Of a stretch of DNA of 64,000 nucleotides, positions 1-7,909 are shown piece by piece. The translations under genes and the position numbers were made by a program. Below the pieces are notes generated by a model. The model was not told where the DNA came from and searched no databases. It saw only the letters and a program-made list of their open reading frames with translations. This DNA comes from Lachnoanaerobaculum sp. OBRC5-5 (GTDB lineage Bacteria > Bacillota > Clostridia > Lachnospirales > Lachnospiraceae): NCBI RefSeq assembly GCF_000296385.1, contig NZ_JH815185.1, positions 2,769,852 to 2,833,851 of the forward strand. Reading direction: 5' to 3'. Each line of letters opens with the position of its first letter. Position 1 is the first letter of the stretch.

Positions 1-498
1 CCATTCAAGAGAATCTATAGGATCGTCTGTAGTACATATAACCTTAACATTTGAATTTCTGATAATATTTCTTACACTTAATTCATCTGTAGCAAGTTTT
101 TCTTTTGTGAGATTCCAAACCTCATCAGCGCTTTCAGGACTTAGATGACCTTTAAATCCGAAATACTTCTGAAGTTCAAGATGTGACCAATGATAAAGCG
201 GATTACCTATAAGCTTCGGCAATGTAGCGGCCCATGCATCAAACTTTTCTCTGTCAGATGATTCACTACCTGTTATAAGTTTTTCATCCACACCGTTTGA
301 TCTTATCTGACGCCACTTGTAATGATCGCCGCCAAGCCATACCTGAGTGATATTATCAAATTTTTTATCCTCATAAATCTCCTGTGGATTTATATGACAG
401 TGATAGTCAACTATCGGCATCTTTTCCGCATAGTCATGATAAAGATGTTTTGCTGTTTGTGTATCAAGTAAGAAATCCTGATCCATAAAATTCTTCAT
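1..498 (-). CDS. uxaC: Glucuronate isomerase (UxaC), N-terminal part, cut by window edge
   Basis: Uronate isomerase interconverts D-glucuronate/D-fructuronate and D-galacturonate/D-tagaturonate, the first cytoplasmic step of hexuronate breakdown. The 166 visible residues carry the family's N-terminal amidohydrolase signature, HCHINPQEI, with metal ligands H33 and H35, then a typical LGGDHYKWR stretch. The family is about 465 residues, so roughly two thirds lies outside the window. The ATG at 498 is preceded by a strong AAGGAGG-type site. The gene lies 89 bp downstream of the LacI-type regulator on the same strand and near uxaA and the kdg genes, which fits one uronate regulon. The reductase needed between UxaC and UxaA is not in the window. 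Confidence 0.93.
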   Translation of the reverse strand, partial: MKNFMDQDFLLDTQTAKHLYHDYAEKMPIVDYHCHINPQEIYEDKKFDNITQVWLGGDHYKWRQIRSNGVDEKLITGSESSDREKFDAWAATLPKLIGNPLYHWSHLELQKYFGFKGHLSPESADEVWNLTKEKLATDELSVRNIIRNSNVKVICTTDDPIDSLEW

Positions 499-545
499 GT
501 TAACCTCCTTAGCCAAACGGCTGTATAAAGTAAAATTTATAAATA

Positions 546-562
546 ACTACATTTACAGTAGT
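546..562. promoter_or_regulatory. Inverted repeat upstream of uxaC
   Basis: ACTAC and GTAGT arms separated by 7 nt lie in the 89-bp gap between the LacI regulator and uxaC. The position suits an operator in front of uxaC, but the arms are short and no strong promoter is obvious beside them. Confidence 0.3.
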
Positions 563-587
563 CATATGCATATTAAGTTTGAGAATA

Positions 588-1595
588 TTAATTCTTCGAT
601 TTAAAAGTATCTCTTTCTATAATAGACGGCTCAAGTATACAGATGTTTTCAGGGAATTGTCCGTCAAACACCTCCAAAAGAGTTTTTACACTGTGACTGC
701 ACAAATCAAAAAGCCTTGAGTCAACAGTGGTAAGCTCGGGATATGATATTTTTGAAAAAATCGAATTGTCATATCCAATTATTGAAAGTTCATCAGGAAC
801 CGAAATACTGTTTTGTTTTGCAAATTTTAATGCTGTCATCGCAAGAAAATCATCTGAGGCGATTATACCGTCGGGTAAAAAAAACTTTTTGGTAAACTTT
901 CCAAGCGAGAGAGTAATATTTTCTATATCATTTTCCTCACACAAATGAGTTGCATAGTTTTCACTTTTGATTTTCAGCTCTTTACATCCTGATATAAACC
1001 CGTCCAGCTTTCTTTTGGCGGATTGAGATGTGGAATTGTAAAGAAAGAGCAAATTACTTTTGCCACTATTATATAACATATTTGCACTTATTTTTGTAGC
1101 ATTAAAATCATCATAATAAGAACAATATACATTCTCACCTTCTAAAAATCCGTTTATTAAAAATATCGGCAAGGATTTTGCTGTACTTTTTATCAGATTT
1201 TTATTGTCCTTTGCGGATATATATTTTGAACCTATCATAATAACAGCATCCACACTTTTTGAGATAAGTATATTTATATATTTTTTGAGATTCTTTGTAT
1301 CATAGCCGCTGCAACATAAAAGTGAGTCATAGCCGTTTTCCCTGAGCATTTTCTCAAAATAGGACAGAGCTCTTGCCACATAGATATCGGAAGGGTCCGA
1401 ACATAGAATGCCTATGGTCTTCATAGTGTTCAGTCCAAGCCCTCTGGCAAATACATTCGGAGTATAGCCAAGCTCCTCCATAATATCATGAATTTTTTTT
1501 CTGGTCTTTTCACTGACCTTCGGGCTGTCATTGATAACTCTTGATACTGTAGCTATGGAGACATTTGCCCTGTTTGCAATATCATATATATTCAT
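588..1595 (-). CDS. LacI-family transcriptional regulator (probable uronate regulator)
   Basis: 335 residues. The N-terminal LacI helix-turn-helix (residues 1-50, with IYDIANRANVSIATVSRVIN) is followed by a periplasmic-binding-protein-like sensor domain ending in the usual IIGYDNS and LTTVD motifs. It is transcribed away from uxaA and toward uxaC, so it sits between the genes it probably controls. A LacI/cre-type palindrome lies on the uxaA promoter 100 bp away. The ligand cannot be read from sequence; a uronate or KDG-type intermediate is inferred from context. This is a typical full-length family member. Confidence 0.9.
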   Translation of the reverse strand: MNIYDIANRANVSIATVSRVINDSPKVSEKTRKKIHDIMEELGYTPNVFARGLGLNTMKTIGILCSDPSDIYVARALSYFEKMLRENGYDSLLCCSGYDTKNLKKYINILISKSVDAVIMIGSKYISAKDNKNLIKSTAKSLPIFLINGFLEGENVYCSYYDDFNATKISANMLYNSGKSNLLFLYNSTSQSAKRKLDGFISGCKELKIKSENYATHLCEENDIENITLSLGKFTKKFFLPDGIIASDDFLAMTALKFAKQNSISVPDELSIIGYDNSIFSKISYPELTTVDSRLFDLCSHSVKTLLEVFDGQFPENICILEPSIIERDTFKSKN

Positions 1596-1659
1596 AATTC
1601 ACCGGTAATATAAAAAAATATAAGCTTTATAAATTCATTCGTTACAATCTACATCTATC

Positions 1660-1689
1660 TTGACAAGGAATAAAAATCCCATGTATAAT
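1660..1689 (+). promoter_or_regulatory. Sigma-A promoter of uxaA
   Basis: TTGACA at 1660-1665 and TATAAT at 1684-1689, an 18-bp spacer. Both hexamers match consensus. Transcription should start near 1696, inside the operator. Confidence 0.8.
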
Positions 1690-1694
1690 GCGAT

Positions 1695-1708
1695 TGTAAA
1701 CGCTTACA
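1695..1708. promoter_or_regulatory. LacI-type operator / cre-like site on the uxaA start point
   Basis: TGTAAACGCTTACA is a near-perfect palindrome around a central CG and fits both the LacI/GalR operator pattern and the catabolite-response (cre) consensus TGNAANCGNWNNCA. It overlaps the predicted transcription start, where binding would block initiation. Binding by the adjacent LacI protein, by CcpA, or by both is inference. Confidence 0.7.
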
Positions 1709-1753
1709 TTTATTATAAACTCAATACGAGTATTTGGCAAGGAGATAAAGGAA

Positions 1754-3232
1754 ATGGATTATATCAAAATCAATGATTTGGATAATGTATGTGTGGCATT
1801 GAATGCATTGTCAAAGGGAGAAAAAATAACTATAGGAAACGAGATAGTAGAGACAAACAGTGAAATTCCCGCCGGACATAAGGTGGCACTTAAGGATATA
1901 AAAGCCGGTGAGGATGTTATAAAGTACGGAAACAGAATCGGAATTGCAAAAGAGGATATAAAAGCCGGTGACTGGATACATACTCATAATATAAAAACAG
2001 CACTTGGTGATTTACTTGAATATAAATATATTCCAAAGGTTAAAGAGATAAAAGAAACCGCTCATGAAACCTTCCTCGGATTTAAGAGAAAAAACGGCAA
2101 GGTGGGAGTGAGAAATGAGATATGGATTATTCCGACAGTAGGCTGTGTCAACAATGTGGCACAGGCAATTGAAAGAAGAGCGAAGTCTCTTATAAAGGGA
2201 AGTGTGGAAGATGTAATTGCTTTTGTACATCCATATGGCTGCTCACAGATGGGTGACGATCAGGAAAACACCAGAAATATACTTGCGGATATGATAAATC
2301 ATCCTAATGCGGGAGGTGTACTTGTACTGGGGCTTGGCTGTGAGAATTCAAATATTCCTTTGCTTAAAGACTATCTCGGTGATATAGATGAAAACAGAGT
2401 GAAATTTTTGGTATCTCAGGAAGTTGAAGATGAGATAGAAACCGGACTTTCCCTTATAGAAGAGCTTATAAATAATATAGCCGATGAAAAGAGAGAAGAA
2501 ATAGATGCAAGCGAACTTATAATCGGGATGAAATGCGGAGGCTCTGACGGACTTTCCGGAATAACAGCAAATCCGATAGTCGGAGAGTTTTCGGATATTC
2601 TTATATCAAAGGGAGGAAGCACAATACTTACGGAAGTACCGGAGATGTTCGGAGCGGAAACTCTTTTGATGGAAAGATGTAAAGATGTGGAGACTTTTGA
2701 AAAGACGGTAGCTCTTATCAATGATTTTAAAATGTATTTTAAAAATCATAATCAGACAATCTATGAGAATCCTTCACCGGGAAATAAGGCAGGCGGTATA
2801 TCCACACTGGAAGATAAGTCTTTGGGCTGTACACAGAAGTCCGGAAGTGCTAAAGTGGTAGATGTACTTGATTATGGAGATACCGTAAAAACAAAGGGAC
2901 TTAATCTGCTTTCATCACCGGGAAATGATCTTGTTGCCGCTACGGCGCTTGCAATGAGCGGAGCTCATATAGTGCTCTTTACCACAGGAAGGGGAACACC
3001 TTTTGCCTCACCGGTTCCGACATTAAAGATTGCTACCAACTCAAGGCTTGCAAAAGGCAAGGGAAATTGGATAGATTTTAATGCCGGAAGAATGGTTGAG
3101 GATAAAACCAAGGAAGAGCTTGCAAACGAGCTTTTCAAATTGGTGCTGGATGTGGCAAGCGGAAAGAAAGTAAAGTCTGAAATTGCGGGATTCCATGATT
3201 TTGCAATCTTTAAACAGGGAGTAACTCTTTAG
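1754..3232 (+). CDS. uxaA: Altronate dehydratase (UxaA)
   Basis: 492 residues, the usual family length. The N-terminal SAF-type domain (about residues 1-95) is joined to the altronate/galactarate dehydratase catalytic domain, with HPYGCSQMGDD, GGVLVLGLGCEN and GMKCGGSDGLSG motifs. The enzyme converts D-altronate to 2-keto-3-deoxygluconate (KDG) in the cytoplasm and uses Fe2+. Two purine-rich ribosome sites lie just before the ATG. The LacI/cre-type site lies on its promoter. An IS200/IS605 element begins at its stop codon and separates it from the IclR, kdgA and kdgK genes, which handle its product. Confidence 0.95.
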   Translation: MDYIKINDLDNVCVALNALSKGEKITIGNEIVETNSEIPAGHKVALKDIKAGEDVIKYGNRIGIAKEDIKAGDWIHTHNIKTALGDLLEYKYIPKVKEIKETAHETFLGFKRKNGKVGVRNEIWIIPTVGCVNNVAQAIERRAKSLIKGSVEDVIAFVHPYGCSQMGDDQENTRNILADMINHPNAGGVLVLGLGCENSNIPLLKDYLGDIDENRVKFLVSQEVEDEIETGLSLIEELINNIADEKREEIDASELIIGMKCGGSDGLSGITANPIVGEFSDILISKGGSTILTEVPEMFGAETLLMERCKDVETFEKTVALINDFKMYFKNHNQTIYENPSPGNKAGGISTLEDKSLGCTQKSGSAKVVDVLDYGDTVKTKGLNLLSSPGNDLVAATALAMSGAHIVLFTTGRGTPFASPVPTLKIATNSRLAKGKGNWIDFNAGRMVEDKTKEELANELFKLVLDVASGKKVKSEIAGFHDFAIFKQGVTL

Positions 3233-3381
3233 TCAACTACCCATCACCTAAAGGTAATGGGCTTGTAACTGCCCAGTCGTAGTAACGGCTTACGTCTCCG
3301 ACCTTTAGGCCCCAATAGATATTGCTATCTAAAGTGGCGTTACATCGTAGGGTGGTTGACAACACCATTTACAACAAAGAT
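3232..3381 (-). ncRNA. Candidate omega RNA (reRNA) at the 3' end of tnpB
   Basis: TnpB guides are processed from the tnpB 3' end through the right end of the element. This 150-nt stretch has no ORF and is rich in complementary segments: the terminal hairpin 3240-3261 and a second CCTAAAGG-type stretch near 3300. If the element ends at 3232, the guide would be the flanking minus-strand sequence, which is the 3' end of uxaA. The position and structure are seen; RNA production is inference. Confidence 0.5.
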
Positions 3382-4521
3382 TTACTCTGCTGTAACTATA
3401 CTAGGTACTTGGCTATCGGTTAGATAGTTGATTCCCATACGGTATAGATTCATAGCTCCAATGCGGTCATCGTTTGATTTATATCCACAGTTTTTACAAG
3501 CAAACAAATGTATTTTCTTGTTACGATTGGCTTTTTCAATATGTCCGTAAACAGGGCAGCATTGACTCGTATAACGAGGGTCTACTTTTAATACGAGAGA
3601 CCGGTTCTGTTTTGCTTTGTAAATTAGCTTTTGCTCTAAATCATAGAACGACCATGATACAGATACATAACGGTCTTTTGTTCGTACACGTTCAGTAACA
3701 GAACGAACTCCACTTAAATCTTCTAAGACGAAGAGAGTATACTTTGGATTAGACTCCACGAGTGCCTTCGATACCTGATGATTGACATCCTGCATCCAAC
3801 GGTTTTCTCGTGAACCAATCGCTTTTATTCTACGTCTGGCAGATGGAGTCCTACGCATCTGTAATTCTTTGCGAAGTTTAGAATAATGAGCACGTTTCTG
3901 TTTAATGGTTTTACCACTAAAAAAGCCTGACTTATGTTTACTGTCGTAGGTTGCAACGACAAAGTTAATACCTCTGTCAATACCAACAACATTGCAGATT
4001 TCAGCATCTTCACATTCTTCCACTTCATAAGTTACAGGTATGTGTAAAAAATACTTGCCGTGCTTATTTACAAGTTTGGCTGTACCAAAACTATAAATAC
4101 TATGGTCAAAATATTTAGACATACCCTTATCAAAATATGGCAGTTTTACACGTCCATCTAAAGTATTTACGGAAAAGCAATGATTCGTAAGAGAATAATC
4201 CCTATTCCAAACAAGGTCATATTGTGGTTTTGTGAAGTTAGGTTTAATCCACTCATTCTGATTTCCAAGAATGGTTTTGTATCTGGCAATCACAGTCTTT
4301 AAAACAGATTGAGCTATTTGAGATTTTAAACCGAATCTATTTCTTAAATCAGAATACAGCACCTTGTTAAGAGCAAACTGCTTTAGATTGTGCGTCCGGA
4401 ATACATAGTTTGAAACATGATTGCAAGCATCTGTATAGGCAGACATAGTTGTATTAAGTAATGTTTTATCATCATCACTTGGAACTATTTGAATTTTTGC
4501 TGTAACAGTTATCTGTTCCAT
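3382..4521 (-). CDS. tnpB: TnpB, RNA-guided nuclease of IS200/IS605 family
   Basis: 379 residues from the ATG at 4521, which has AAAGGAG 5 nt upstream; an in-frame ATG at 4536 would place that site inside the gene. The RuvC-like catalytic residues are present: D182 in VVGIDRG, E267 in FVLEDLSG and D352 in the NDD motif near the C terminus. The zinc ribbon has CKNC (342-345), but the first pair reads SQCCPVYGH with Tyr325 where family members have Cys. TnpB cleaves DNA using an omega RNA guide and helps retain the element after transposition. The missing zinc ligand may weaken or abolish function. Confidence 0.88.
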   Translation of the reverse strand: MEQITVTAKIQIVPSDDDKTLLNTTMSAYTDACNHVSNYVFRTHNLKQFALNKVLYSDLRNRFGLKSQIAQSVLKTVIARYKTILGNQNEWIKPNFTKPQYDLVWNRDYSLTNHCFSVNTLDGRVKLPYFDKGMSKYFDHSIYSFGTAKLVNKHGKYFLHIPVTYEVEECEDAEICNVVGIDRGINFVVATYDSKHKSGFFSGKTIKQKRAHYSKLRKELQMRRTPSARRRIKAIGSRENRWMQDVNHQVSKALVESNPKYTLFVLEDLSGVRSVTERVRTKDRYVSVSWSFYDLEQKLIYKAKQNRSLVLKVDPRYTSQCCPVYGHIEKANRNKKIHLFACKNCGYKSNDDRIGAMNLYRMGINYLTDSQVPSIVTAE

Positions 4522-4599
4522 ATGTACTCCTTTCATTGATATTCACTAAAAATATTATATAATGACAATTAGTGAAAATCAATAATTAGAGGTAATATT

Positions 4600-5003
4600 A
4601 TGGATAATAAATATAGTCGTCATAACAGGCGTAAATACAGTTTAAAAGTACATATCCTATTAGTGACAAATATCGTAAACAGCTACTGGGAAGCAACATT
4701 GCTGACGATGTAAAACAAAAGATATTCGATATTTGTAAATCTCATAATCGGGAAATAATTGCTATGGAAACTGACAAAGACCATATACATTTTCCGGTCA
4801 GTTATGACACTACCGATAAGATCTGTGATATCGTAAAAACCATCAAGCAAGAAACAACTCATTGTTTATGGGTTAAATATAACAGTTTTCTTTCCAAACA
4901 GTATTTGAAGAAACACATCTTTTGGTCTGATGGTTATTTTGCTTGTAGTATTGGGGAAGTATCGTCATCTACAATTCAAAAGTACATCGAAAGCCAAGGG
5001 TAA
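4600..5003 (+). pseudogene. tnpA: tnpA (IS200/IS605 Y1 transposase), frameshifted
   Basis: The reading frame starts at ATG 4600 (NKYSRHNRRKYSLKVHILLV) and continues after a one-base deletion at about 4664-4671 (KYRKQLLGSNIADD) to the stop at 5001. Restoring one base gives a 134-residue protein, the usual length. The HUH motif (DHIHF) and the C-terminal catalytic Tyr (TIQKYIESQG) are intact in the second frame. Y1 HUH transposases cut and join single-stranded DNA at the hairpin ends. The deletion lies early, so no full enzyme is expected unless frameshifting occurs. Confidence 0.85.
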
Positions 5004-5082
5004 TGGTTAAAAAATTACAAGACTCCTCCCACCACCCAAGAGTAGTGGGTTTCCGTCTATGACAACCGAAAGGATTTTATTT

Positions 5083-5838
5083 ATGAAAATAAATCGGACC
5101 ACTGAAAGAAGTATACAAATAATGCAGCTTATAGCTAAATCCGGAGAAGGTCTTGAAATGGATGAGATCTGTGAGAAGCTATCCATTCCAAGAACCAGTT
5201 GTTATGACATACTGGTTACATTGGTTCATATGGGAATGCTGGAAGTAAATACCGGCATTAAAAGAAGCTATAAGATAGGCATAAATGCTTACAGAATCGG
5301 TATGAGCTATACCAATAACAGAAATATTTCTGAAATCATAGCGCCTGCACTGAAGGAGCTTTCAAAGGAATTGCAAAAGACCTGCTTTTTCGGTGTGCTG
5401 GAAGGTAATAAAATAGTATATATATCAAAGTGTGAGCCGGAAAACCCTATAATAACTACAGCGACTATAGGTACTAAGAATCCGGTATACAATACTTCTC
5501 TCGGAAAAGCCATACTCAGTACTATGAGTGAAGACAAGATAAGAAGTATAGCCGGGGAAATAGATTTTAAGCCTGTAACAAGATTTACACTTACAGATGC
5601 GGATGCTCTTGTAGAAAATGTCAAGCTCTCAAAAAAAAGAGGATTTGCACTGGATGAGAGAGAGCTTGAAGAACATATGGAATGTGTCGGAGTACCTATA
5701 TTTGATGAAAAAAGAGAGTGTATAGGAGCTGTCTCGGCTTCAAGTCTTTACAGAAAAGATGAGGATTATAATGCGCTTGGAGAGATATTAAAAAAAAGGG
5801 GACTTGAAATATCAAAATCTTTAGGTTTTATGCCTTGA
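5083..5838 (+). CDS. IclR-family regulator (KdgR-like)
   Basis: 251 residues from the ATG at 5083, chosen because AAAGGA lies 9 nt upstream; an ATG at 5059 lies at the IS edge. The N-terminal winged helix (MDEICEKLSIPRTSCYDIL) is followed by the IclR effector-binding domain (NTSLGKAILS; an acidic GFALDEREL stretch). IclR proteins of this kind commonly repress KDG/KDPG genes in response to KDG. Its stop codon lies inside the -35 box of the kdgA promoter, and a palindrome follows that promoter. The upstream IS may have removed or replaced its own promoter. Confidence 0.87.
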   Translation: MKINRTTERSIQIMQLIAKSGEGLEMDEICEKLSIPRTSCYDILVTLVHMGMLEVNTGIKRSYKIGINAYRIGMSYTNNRNISEIIAPALKELSKELQKTCFFGVLEGNKIVYISKCEPENPIITTATIGTKNPVYNTSLGKAILSTMSEDKIRSIAGEIDFKPVTRFTLTDADALVENVKLSKKRGFALDERELEEHMECVGVPIFDEKRECIGAVSASSLYRKDEDYNALGEILKKRGLEISKSLGFMP

Positions 5839-5863
5839 CAATGATAAAAAAGTTAACTACAAT
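5835..5863 (+). promoter_or_regulatory. Sigma-A promoter of kdgA-kdgK
   Basis: TTGACA at 5835-5840 and TACAAT at 5858-5863 with an ideal 17-bp spacer. The -35 box contains the stop codon of the IclR gene. This gives kdgA and kdgK a start point independent of uxaA, so the IS insertion need not silence them. Confidence 0.8.
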
Positions 5864-5876
5864 CAATATATCGCAA

Positions 5877-5896
5877 ATATGAATTGCTATTCGTAT
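5877..5896. promoter_or_regulatory. Candidate IclR/KdgR operator before kdgA
   Basis: ATATGAAT and ATTCGTAT arms, 7 of 8 complementary, are separated by 4 nt just downstream of the predicted start point. The position suits repression by the adjacent IclR protein, but specificity is inferred. Confidence 0.5.
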
Positions 5897-5931
5897 ATAC
5901 GGATGTTGATATATTATTTATGGAGGTTCAA

Positions 5932-6582
5932 ATGAGAAAAGAACAGGTTCTTACAAGAATGAAAGAAGATTGTCTGGTTGCAGTTGTTCGTGCAAAGAAC
6001 AAAGAGCAGGGCGAGAAGGTCATAGATGCTATTGTTGCAGGAGGAATAAATTTTATTGAGATCACTATGACTATGGATGAGGGAAACCCTGTAGAGTTTA
6101 TACAGTTTATGTCTGAGAAGTACAGAAATAATGATAAGGTAGTTATCGGTGCAGGTACAGTACTTGATCCTGAAACAGCAAGAGCGGTAATTTTGGCAGG
6201 TGCAAACTATGTTGTAAGTCCGGGACTTAATGTAGAGACAATCAAGCTTTGCAACAGATACAGAGTTCCTATGCTTCCGGGTGTTATGTCACCTACAGAG
6301 GCTATCACAGCGCTTGAATCAGGATGCGATATCATAAAAGTATTCCCGGGAAATGTAGTAGGACCGGGTGCAATAAGCTCATTTAAGGGACCTCTTCCAC
6401 AGGGAGATTTCATGCCGAGCGGTGGTGTGGACGTTGACAATGTAGATAAGTGGTTAAAGGCCGGAGCATGTGCCGTAGGTACAGGTTCATCTCTTACAAA
6501 GGGCGCGGCTACAGGTGATTTCGCAGCTATAACAGCAAAGGCAAAGGAATTTGTTGAGGCGGTAGCGGCGGCAAGAAAGTAA
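5932..6582 (+). CDS. kdgA: KDPG aldolase (2-keto-3-deoxy-6-phosphogluconate aldolase)
   Basis: 216 residues from ATG 5932, which has GGAGG 5 nt upstream; a TTG at 5884 would lie inside the operator and is rejected. The class I aldolase TIM barrel shows VVRAK near the N terminus, FIEITMTM, GAGTV and the Schiff-base lysine in CDIIKVFPG, followed by GPLPQGDFMPSGGV. It cleaves KDPG to pyruvate and glyceraldehyde-3-phosphate in the cytoplasm. It forms an operon with kdgK, 24 bp downstream, under the IclR-side promoter. Confidence 0.95.
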   Translation: MRKEQVLTRMKEDCLVAVVRAKNKEQGEKVIDAIVAGGINFIEITMTMDEGNPVEFIQFMSEKYRNNDKVVIGAGTVLDPETARAVILAGANYVVSPGLNVETIKLCNRYRVPMLPGVMSPTEAITALESGCDIIKVFPGNVVGPGAISSFKGPLPQGDFMPSGGVDVDNVDKWLKAGACAVGTGSSLTKGAATGDFAAITAKAKEFVEAVAAARK

Positions 6583-6606
6583 GATTTTATTTTGAATGGA
6601 GAAAAT

Positions 6607-7638
6607 ATGTCAAAGATAGTTACAATGGGAGAGATAATGCTCAGATTATCAACTCCAAACAATGAGAAGTTTATTCAGGCTGATGAGTTTGATATCAATT
6701 ATGGCGGCGGTGAGGCTAATGTTGCCGTTTCACTTGCAAACTATGGACATGAAGCGGATTTTGTAAGTGCATTACCTAAGAATCCTATAGGTGATGCGGC
6801 TATTGCAACTCTTCGTAAGTACAATGTAGGCACAAAGCATATTTCAAGAAGCGGAGAGAGAGTGGGCATCTACTTCCTTGAAACAGGTTCAGCGATGAGA
6901 GCTTCAAATGTAGTATATGACAGAGCACATTCTTCTATTTCTACAGCTAAGGTGGATGAGTTTGACTTTGATGAGATTTTCAAAGATGTAGATTGGTTCC
7001 ATTTTACAGGTATTACACCTGCAGTTTCAGACAGTGCGGCAGAGCTTACAGAGGCTGCTCTTAAGGCTGCCAAGAAGGCCGGAGTTACAGTATCTGTAGA
7101 CCTTAACTTCAGAAAGAAACTCTGGTCATCAGAGAAAGCAAAGAAAATAATGACAAATCTTATGCAGTATGTAGATGTATGTATCGGTAATGAAGAGGAC
7201 GCCGAGAAGGTTCTCGGATTTAAGCCGGGCAATACAGATGTTACAGCAGGAGAACTTGAGCTTAGCGGATATGTGGATATCTTCAATCAGATGTGTGATC
7301 AGTTTAAGTTTAAGTACGTTATAAGCTCACTTCGTGAGAGCTTCTCAGCTTCAAATAATGACTGGTCTGCTTGTATCATGGACGGAAGCACAAGAGAGTT
7401 CTATCACTCAAAGAAATACCATGTAACTCCGATCGTAGACAGAGTAGGCGGTGGTGATTCATTTGCAGCAGGAGTTATCTGCGGACTTTGCGATAAGAAA
7501 GACTTTAAGTCGGCACTTGAGTTTGCTGTAGCCGCTTCAGCACTTAAGCATACAATCCCGGGAGATTTCAACCTTGTAACAAGAGAAGATGTTGAGAGCC
7601 TTGCAGGCGGAGACGGCTCGGGTAGAGTGCAAAGATAA
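6607..7638 (+). CDS. kdgK: 2-keto-3-deoxygluconate kinase (PfkB family)
   Basis: 343 residues from ATG 6607 (GGAG 5 nt upstream). PfkB/ribokinase fold with the N-terminal GGGEANVAVSLANYG sugar-site motif and the C-terminal signature DRVGGGDSFAAGVICG, whose Asp is the catalytic base. It phosphorylates KDG with ATP to KDPG, the substrate of the aldolase just upstream. The pairing with kdgA and uxaA makes KDG a far better substrate assignment than fructose or ribose. A strong terminator follows. Confidence 0.93.
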   Translation: MSKIVTMGEIMLRLSTPNNEKFIQADEFDINYGGGEANVAVSLANYGHEADFVSALPKNPIGDAAIATLRKYNVGTKHISRSGERVGIYFLETGSAMRASNVVYDRAHSSISTAKVDEFDFDEIFKDVDWFHFTGITPAVSDSAAELTEAALKAAKKAGVTVSVDLNFRKKLWSSEKAKKIMTNLMQYVDVCIGNEEDAEKVLGFKPGNTDVTAGELELSGYVDIFNQMCDQFKFKYVISSLRESFSASNNDWSACIMDGSTREFYHSKKYHVTPIVDRVGGGDSFAAGVICGLCDKKDFKSALEFAVAASALKHTIPGDFNLVTREDVESLAGGDGSGRVQR

Positions 7639-7669
7639 TCAAAGTTTATATGTATTTTCCTATAAAAAG

Positions 7670-7698
7670 GAGCCGGCGAGTGGCCGGCTCTGTTTTTA
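7670..7698 (+). terminator. Rho-independent terminator after kdgK
   Basis: Perfect 8-bp stem GAGCCGGC/GCCGGCTC with a 5-nt loop, followed by a TGTTTTT tract. Confidence 0.92.
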
Positions 7699-7856
7699 TT
7701 GGATCTTTCTCTTTTTTAGTGTCACTTCTGTGACATATATTAATGTTGAATAACTATATTCCCTACAGTTTCAGTACTACTTAATGATGATTAGGTAATC
7801 AATGGAGAAGTGGTTAGAGTATATCTTCGGAGGATTAAGAGTTTTTATGAAAATAT

Positions 7857-7869
7857 GACAATACATGTC
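7857..7869. promoter_or_regulatory. GACA-N5-TGTC motif in the WYL regulator promoter
   Basis: GACA-ATACA-TGTC lies 12 nt upstream of an extended -10 (TATAAT at 7882-7887), where a -35 box would normally be. The same motif, with nearly the same spacing to its -10, occurs before the GyrI-like gene at 8808-8820. Two matching copies around one regulator suggest its operator. Confidence 0.55.
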
Positions 7870-7909
7870 CGGTTATTGTGATATAATAATTATAGGAGAT
7901 GTTAAGACG

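Larger units (their letters stand above)
3232..5057. mobile_element. IS200/IS605-family insertion sequence with tnpB and broken tnpA
   Basis: About 1.8 kb with divergent tnpB (minus) and tnpA (plus), the IS608-like arrangement. There are no terminal inverted repeats. Subterminal hairpins lie at both ends: 3240-3261 (CCCAT/ATGGG arms) and 5028-5050 (CCCAC/GTGGG arms), as expected for single-strand transposition. The left edge contains GTCAA at 3232-3236, which is TTGAC on the minus strand and resembles the ISDra2-type end. The exact right boundary is uncertain, within about 5050-5060. TnpA is frameshifted and TnpB has an altered zinc-ribbon cysteine, so the copy is probably not self-mobile. 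Confidence 0.85.

Noticed and set aside
5059-5082. IclR start at 5059
   Set aside because: Lies at the IS edge without a ribosome site; the ATG at 5083 has AAAGGA at suitable distance and gives the normal family start.
7803-7859. 18-codon ORF (MEKWLEYIFGG...) before the WYL regulator
   Set aside because: No ribosome site, and it overlaps the putative operator; unlike the CRISPR-side peptides it has no relatives in the window.
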